Shown here: piece by piece, positions 57,611 through 64,000 of the stretch
How positions within the stretch are numbered: position 1 is the stretch's first letter
How the letters are laid out: the number at the start of each line of letters is the position of its first letter
DNA from: Deinandra increscens subsp. villosa
Lineage: Eukaryota; Streptophyta; Magnoliopsida; Asterales; Asteraceae
NCBI GenBank assembly: GCA_039602395.1
Contig: JBCNJP010000003.1
Coordinates: 13,240,951 to 13,304,950, forward strand
Length of the DNA: 64,000 bases
Reading direction: 5' to 3'
The notes under the pieces: model-generated
Databases searched by the model: none
The model's input: only the letters and a program-made list of their open reading frames with translations
Told to the model about the DNA's origin: nothing
Made by a program: the position numbers and the translations under genes

Positions 57611-60017
57611 GTAAATGCATATAAATTTAGTTCTAACAAAGAAGAAAAATGTGTAATCAGTTGCCAGTCGCCATTAATCGGAGATCCTAAATGCGTTCTA
57701 AGCCTATACTAACCGATTATACACATCATTCATCATCTAGTAAGCGGTATATCCACTAAAACTCCTCTGTGATTAACAGACTCCTTCAACCAAATCCATC
57801 ACTCCTCAAATATGTTTCGCTAGCAAATTTAGTGAGTAATACCTATAGTATGAAGTTGCTCCTACACACAATAAAACATGCATTAGTTAATGACTTCAAA
57901 AGTCATCAAACACTATCCCATTTGCTGCTTAGTTCATGACTTTTGAAGTTTGCTCCTTCAACCAAATCCAACACAAATAAAATATGCATGACTTTTGAAT
58001 AAAACATGAATATACCCTTGCTTTAGCTGTGGATCTAAACCCCCAAAAGTCATCAACACTTGGTGTTTCTAGTATTAACGCACATACTTATACAAATGAA
58101 TTGTCCAAGTCAAGCTTATAGAAAGATGTATTACAAATTATAACTATCCTTATATTTATAACTCCAAAAACATGTATTACAAACACACACTTCTAGAGTA
58201 GAAACTAAAACCAAATGCCACTCCAGCAAGTCAACCGTTTTACTAAAAAAGTTGACTCTGTCTAAAAACCAAATGCCAGTACTCCAGCAAGTCTAAGTCA
58301 ACATATTTCCACGCAATTTCCTTCTTTCAATTCTCCAAAAAAAAAAAAAAACAGCTACAATGTGCCAAATATCCCGAAAATGTAAGTGCTGACTTTAAAA
58401 AATGATATTGGTATTATTTGTCACAACGTCTGTCATCATTCACACAAAATATAACCTTACCTTCCATTTGCCTTCATCCATTTTTATAAGCATATTCCTA
58501 AAAAATACAAAAATGATGTGTATAGAATTCTTTAAACACAATAAAAGCAACATGAAATAAATTTAATATCGGTGTAAAACAAAGAATAATACCTGTAATT
58601 GATCAGTCAATCTCTTCCAACTATAGAAGATACAAAATGTTTTGTAACCTGTAAAAAGCAAACAACATTACAAATAAACTTAAATGAACCACCAAACTAA
58701 TTTTATCCAACCATAGTGAAAAAACCTATAAAACATGTAGTTCAAATATCTGAGGGTGCAAAACAAACAGGAAGTGAGGCCATTGTTTTAATTCATTTGC
58801 TAAACACAAACCTCTAAATTTTGAATTCGTTATTTGAGTCCAATTTATAAGAACCTGTTTAAGAATTAAATCAATGTTATTGTGAACATACATGTGGATC
58901 AAGCAAGCCATTTCACTATTAATTGCAAAATAGAGCAACCTAATTAGTATGTAACTGTCCTTTTCCACTTAAACAAAGATAAAATGAGAATGATTATCAA
59001 CACAAAATCTAACCTGACGTCCAGATCTGGTCGGAATCAAACAAACGACTTTTTGATTCCGAAATCCGCGGCGGGTGATCTCATTTTATGTCAAACAGTT
59101 GACCTAAAAACCTGAAAAAATCAACAGCCCAATGTTTAAAAAGACTAATATGTACAATGTTTAAAAAAAGGATAGTCTAAACAAACTACCTTTATATCAT
59201 GGGATGTAACATTTGAGCATAAAAAAGGACGACCATTATCGGACATTTGCAAGCGCAGAAGCTATCGAGAGTCCTTACCAAGAGGTCTAGCAAGAGTTTT
59301 GAACCAACAAATATGCACCTGCAATACAAAGGTTTATTAGACGCCAAACAAATTTTCTTAACATCACTAAACATACCACATACAATTCATCATATCGGTG
59401 ATGCAAAGAACATAATTTTAAGATAATATGGGTAAAACATAACCAATTAGCTATAAGCGAACAAAATGCCTCTTGTTCCTTTTTGTCCTCCTATTCTATC
59501 AAAATCATCAACAAATTCAGATTTGTAGTTTAGTCTACTTTTGCACAAACTGTTGAGACATAATTAGATAAGCAAAATGGGCAAGTTTTGTATGAGGATA
59601 ATTCTTTTAGGTTGAAACAACAATTATTAAACAGAGAGATACATATATTTGGGAGAAAGTTAATGAATACCTGAGAAAGCAACCCTTTCACTTTCGATCG
59701 CACATATTGTTGTAACAGAGTCAGAAAGAAACCGAAGGAGGTAACTTCAAGCCTAGAAGCAATAAATGTACGGTATTAGGATAATGAAACATAAAAGAAA
59801 CATGACTATTACTGGTATGAGATTAATGAAACATAAAAGAAACATGACTATTACTGGATGTTTGCAAGTGTAGAGGCCATTAGGATACACCAAACAGATG
59901 ACTAAAATAAAGGGCAACAATAAAAAGTCCACAGAAAGCTGACAAATTAGTATATATGGAAGAAGCATTTCATCAAACACCTCATACCTTCGATGACTAC
60001 TACATAAGGAAAGAGAC
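57611..60017. other. AT-rich region, no supported gene
   Basis: Direct repeats include CCTTCAACCAAATCCA (57784 and 57957), AAACCAAATGCCA with CCAGCAAGTC (about 58208-58290), and GATTAATGAAACATAAAAGA copies around 59775-59850. Possibly the body of a Helitron-like element. Short frames show no motifs. Confidence 0.4.
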
Positions 60018-60157
60018 TTAAATCTTCAAGAGTTTGTTCGGAGCACTGCTGGTAATTTTCACGACACGAAGAATAGCTAACTCAACCTTCCGATCCTTCA
60101 ACTGAGCAAAGAAATCGGCCCTTGATTTGGTCCTAAGCTCATGAACCTTGATGCGAG
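60018..60157 (-). pseudogene. Captured exon of ribosomal protein L35 (uL29)
   Basis: Minus strand, directly after an intron acceptor (TTGTAG), encodes ARIKVHELRTKSRADFFAQL, then KDRKVELAILRVVKITSSA and PNKLLKI, then a stop. This is the N-terminal part of cytosolic ribosomal protein L35 (residues about 2-47 of about 123), a large-subunit protein near the exit tunnel. Several positions differ from the usual plant sequence, and the remaining three-quarters of the protein is missing. It is a gene fragment, probably carried by the surrounding element. Confidence 0.8.
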
Positions 60158-61790
60158 CTACAATTTTACATAAATAAATTCATCGAAGGCTGGAAATTAT
60201 ACACCTACCCATTGTTAGAAGCCAAACTCTTATATTGTGTAAGTAATATACATTACAATTTTACATAAATAAAGTCCTAACATTTTTATAACAATAACCC
60301 GGTTTAAAATCATCACATGGAGACACACACACTACTTTACTCATGTCCTACTACTTACTCATGTCCTAGGATTGTGAGAGGCTGAAGGATGCATTGATCT
60401 CGAAGTAGTTCGTTCAAAAATCTCATAAACTTGGTGACTCCTTCTCCCTGCATCCCCGATTCCCCTTTCCTACTCACCAAGAGCCAAGTGAGCAATGTGA
60501 AAAATGTAGAAAACAAAATCGACATCTATAAATAAATTCATAGAAAACTAAAAATTATAAGCCTACCCATTGATTGAAGCCTAACTTCTGAAGTAACTGG
60601 CAAAGAAGTGCACCTGATCCCACCACTTTAATGGCACCATTATTCATCTCTTCCCTTCCTTCATTAGAAGTTGTGTAATCTTGAAAAGAAATACCAAATA
60701 TTTCATGTGATTCAACATCACCTAAAACCCAAAACCCACAAAACTAAAAGATTAAAGATTGAAATCCTCCTGCAACCAACTAAAACCTTAAGAACACACG
60801 CTGACAATAGGAAAACAAAAACATAAAACACATACCTCAAGCCTTCATTCTAATGTAATGTCCGAGGGTATATATTTCCCATTGATTTGTTCTTACTCAC
60901 TTTAACCTTAATTAAGTAACTAAGGAAGTCACTGTCAAATTAAATTACAACGTTTTCACAGGAATTGTATATCTTTTAGTACCTTATATGGAGGTCGTAT
61001 GAAATATCTAAACCTCAAATTGATGGTGCTGCATATATGAACAAATATATGAACAAAGGTATGTGAAAATAATTATGGATACAACACAGTAAAATTTATG
61101 CGGATCTGGTTCATACGTATTCAGTTTGGGAGACAGAGAAGACAATTTTGATGTCGCCTTCTTGTTCTTCAGGATCTTCTACCACTACATCTTCGGAAAG
61201 GGGTTTTAAAATCCAAAAAAATTGGGAAACCCCAGGTAAGAACCCTAATAACTTTTTCCTAAATAGAAGCAAAAAAGAAAAGTTAACATACCTCGATCTT
61301 CCTGTAAATCACAAAGCAAAGAGGCATAAAGCACACATTGCATCAACCGATTGATGTTGGAAAGCAAAAGCCTTTGACCGGAGCAAATGCACAACACGGG
61401 AGAAGAAAGCAAGAAATAGACATAACCAGTATCACCAACCGACGATGGCCCTTCTTCTTATTAAGAACGTCTGTAGATTCGAAACCAAACCTGGAGGCAA
61501 GAAGTTGTTCTTCGTTCCATGATTCGCCATTCGTTTTCGTTTTTGTTTTGTGATTTTACGAAGGGGCAGATGGATGAGGGAGATGAAACCCTAGAAAGTT
61601 GCAGAGGAATGGATAGAGCGAGCTGCTGATATCAAATAATTTTTTTACCAAAAACCCTCAAAGTTACACAAAACTACAATCATGCCATCCAACTTAGACC
61701 ACTGTTGATGAACAGGAAACGTGCAATAAGTGCTTGTACAATGAGCTTGGAGAGGTGATACCATATGTTGTCATTTGTATATATAGGGTA
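60158..61790. other. Unassigned region with exon-like pieces
   Basis: Minus-strand frames at about 60490-60380 (MQGEGVTKFMRFLNELLRDQ) and 60720-60570 (MNNGAIKVVGSGALLCQLLQ) look coding in composition but are not recognised. On the plus strand, 61150-61235 (MSPSCSSGSSTTTSSERGFK) ends at a good splice donor CCAG|GTAAGAA, also unrecognised. 61560-61630 has AAACCCTAGAAAG, leader-like sequence on the minus strand. Confidence 0.3.
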
Positions 61791-61865
61791 ACAAGTGGGT
61801 CGACCCGCGCGCTGCCGCGGAGCCGAACCATTTTAAAAAGCCGATTAGCCAGGCCATAGGAGTTG
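61791..61865 (-). mobile_element. Second Helitron-like 3' terminal region
   Basis: ACAAGTGGGTCGACCCGCGC followed by the CCGCGGAG stem and CCATTTTAAAAAG, matching 57531-57600 over about 70 bp in the same orientation. Confidence 0.5.
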
Positions 61866-61969
61866 ACCAAATGAGGCAAGAATAGCAATAAAAAAGCAAT
61901 TGCACAAATCAATGTAAAAAAATAGCGGTACGTAAGCAAATGCAAAACGCCATGATCTTTACACCTTGC

Positions 61970-62095
61970 CTTCCTTTCTCTCTTTTTGCCTTGAGATTTT
62001 TCCTAATTAAGTTATTAATTTGATCAAACTGGACGCCCATTGCATTTCTTATGCTATCACGCACATTCCCCGTAACTTGTTTCGCATCATCTGAA
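61970..62095 (-). pseudogene. Unrecognised exon-like fragment
   Basis: Between an acceptor (TGTTTCAG) and a donor (GGCAAG|GTGTAAAG), the minus strand encodes DDAKQVTGNVRDSIRNAMGV, then QFDQINNLIRKNLKAKREKG, a basic helical-looking stretch. No family is recognised; it may be captured host sequence or part of a gene extending past the window. Confidence 0.3.
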
Positions 62096-63060
62096 ACAAA
62101 CAACCAACACGCATAAGGATAAATTGGAAACACATAAATAAACTGAAAGTTTAGACTTTAGAAGCAGGTGAAAGTTCTAACCCATTTACCATTTAATGTA
62201 TGAAAATCCTCTAATCGCTTTATTCATTAAATAAAATGACATTTACCACTGGATATGATTTCAGCAGATGAGATTTACCATTTATTGTAAATAAATATAT
62301 ATATATATATATTAGGTGGAGAAAATGTGTTTAACCCAAACCTGTTTTGACCCGTTCCAAAAGTCACCTACTTTCGGGTTAGCGCATTCGACTCGTCGGC
62401 AACCAAAAAGCACCAGCAGATCCCTTTTTACGTTCGGCACCACCATTTTTTTCTGTTAAGCACCAATACCGGATCTAATCATGAAATTTAAAAGTTAAAG
62501 CACACTATAACAAAACTAACATAAATTAACTGCACTTGCAGATCTAATAACCTGATTGAAATAAATATATTTAAAGAAAACCACAAATCAACAAAGATTA
62601 TAGCAAACACGAACGTACCTGAAATGGATTGCAAACCCCTGAAATATGCAATTCACTTTGGCATAATCAAACCCAATTCTCCTAACTTTCGAGTACGGTG
62701 AATGGTTTGACTAAAAACCCCTATTTGATGGCATGTGAACTCAAAAACCATAACAAAAGGTTGACTTTCTAGTGCAATGAATCATACATGAAAAGTTTTA
62801 ACTGTCGATGGCAGATCAAACAAATTTCAACACATTTGAAGTTTTAAGAACCATGCCCAAATAGAACCATTATTCTACATTGGATTTTAGCACAAACCTC
62901 ACCATATAGAACCATGCCCAAATACAACTCCATGGTCTCATGCATAAATTTCAATCACATAAATATTGTTGTTTTTCCAGTATAATATCTTAAATGAAAA
63001 GAGATGGCATTGAATACGGCCTCAAGTGTTTTAAGTTCAGTTAGTTAACTGCTTAGGTGT
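62096..63060. other. No supported gene
   Basis: AT-rich, with a (TA)n tract at about 62290-62312 and two GAACCATGCCCAAATA repeats (62849 and 62910). Confidence 0.4.
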
Positions 63061-64000
63061 AATCAGATCATACCTTTGGAGCATATTTGTCCCAAAGCGG
63101 TCACCGAGTCTGCATACCACCTGTAGCAAAACAAAAGAATTAATCAGGTGACAAAATCGTAAACAGCAAGGCTGGTGTGCTTTCAAACCAACATCATAAG
63201 GAAATATCATAACCAACTTTTTTTTTACAAAGCATCAAATAATTTGAATTTCCAAAAGCAATCTAAAGAATAATGCTAAGAAGAATAAACAAACTCAGAA
63301 CATTATAAAAAAGATTGACGTATCAAGAAAAGAACATGCACATACTGAACAACTGTCATACACCTACTGAACAACTGATATATAATAATTTATACCAAAA
63401 CATTGCAGCAACATATTACAAAAGCCAATAAGATGAATCTCAAAGATACATCTTGTGAATAGAATTCAGGCATCAAATTCAGCATATCACAACACAACAT
63501 ATTAACATCCTTTATGTGAAAAAAATACAGCCAGTTTAAATTTAGACCATTTTCTAAATTGCATTTAACATAAATTTAACATATGCTTCTAAAAGGGAAA
63601 CATAAATTTCTCACCTAAGAGTAACTCTGCGTAAAGACAATACAAAATCCTCAAACAGTTAGAAGCCAGTCACATTTCTTAAAATCGAGAACTGACATAA
63701 AAAATCACTTTAAAACTAACTAAAAATTTGAAAAAAGAAAACACAAAGAACAAAAATATGAATTCGATAACTTACCCCTTTCCTAATAGATGGGTGAGGA
63801 GCCAACTCCTCCTTAGCAAACTCAACCATCATGACCTATTTTTTTTAACAACAGAAACATCAATAGCCATGTTTCAGATAAACAATTAGATTTCTTAAAT
63901 TAAAAAAAAAGTCACATATTAATTGCAAACCTAGCAAATCAAGCATGTTGCATACGGACATTGAAGATGAAGTTTAAACCTTTTTGGCAATAGCCCATGT
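63061..64000 (-). CDS. Possible partial gene: short minus-strand exons running off the window
   Basis: Exon-like pieces with AG/GT borders: 64000 to about 63980 (TWAIAKK, donor AAAAAG|GTTTAAAC), about 63835-63777 (VMMVEFAKEELAPHPSIRKG, donor GG|GTAAGTT), and about 63112-63075 (acceptor CTACAG, VVCRLGDRFGTNMLQ in one frame or WYADSVTALGQICSK in another). The first two join to a plausible continuous sequence. The product is not recognised. It could be another captured fragment rather than a host gene. Confidence 0.3.

Overview
The window is nuclear DNA of a flowering plant. It holds intron-containing genes with GT-AG splice sites, three S-protein homologue (SPH) genes, an SPX-MFS vacuolar phosphate transporter, a HOTHEAD-type GMC oxidoreductase, and mostly transposable elements. 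The element mix (MULE, PIF/Harbinger, hAT, CACTA, LTR elements, LINE, tRNA-derived SINEs, Helitron-like ends) and the SPH genes point to a eudicot. Asteraceae is a guess from general look, not shown. A run of exactly 500 N (21172-21671) is an assembly gap.

Layout. 1-3180: decayed minus-strand RPA70-like gene. 3441-4552 and 6054-6411: PIF/Harbinger-type MITEs. 6684-11923: a complete-looking Mutator-like element (MULE) with 97-bp TIRs and an 8-bp target duplication. It carries a minus-strand transposase, an Athila-ORF1-like segment, and a convergent small plus-strand gene at the other end. 12759-13936: a second Mutator-type element carrying a patatin-like phospholipase fragment. 14255-14692: first SPH gene. 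15010-16224: non-autonomous CACTA element. 17408-19982: solo LTR. 23021-27396: ten-exon PHT5-like gene. 28130-31888: hAT-type element with a solo LTR (29370-31695) inside it. 33241-34560: dead Harbinger transposase. 36702-39193: four-exon GMC oxidoreductase. 40801-43440: LINE fragment split by a short LTR retroelement. 45462-45923 and 49326-49781: two duplicated SPH genes, separated by PIF, hAT and foldback elements. 51877-55960: solo LTR containing a hAT element that itself contains a MITE. 57531-64000: Helitron-like ends, a captured ribosomal protein L35 exon and other unrecognised exon-like pieces.

Host genes that look intact are the PHT5-like transporter (696 aa from joined exons), the HOTHEAD-like oxidoreductase (574 aa) and the three secreted SPH proteins. 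They show no operon-like link. The PHT5 product would act at the vacuole membrane, the oxidoreductase in the secretory/cuticle pathway, and the SPH proteins outside the cell. The rest is a stratified set of insertions; many have exact target-site duplications readable in the sequence, so relative ages can be ordered. Coordinates of multi-exon genes span first to last coding base; exon limits are given in the evidence.
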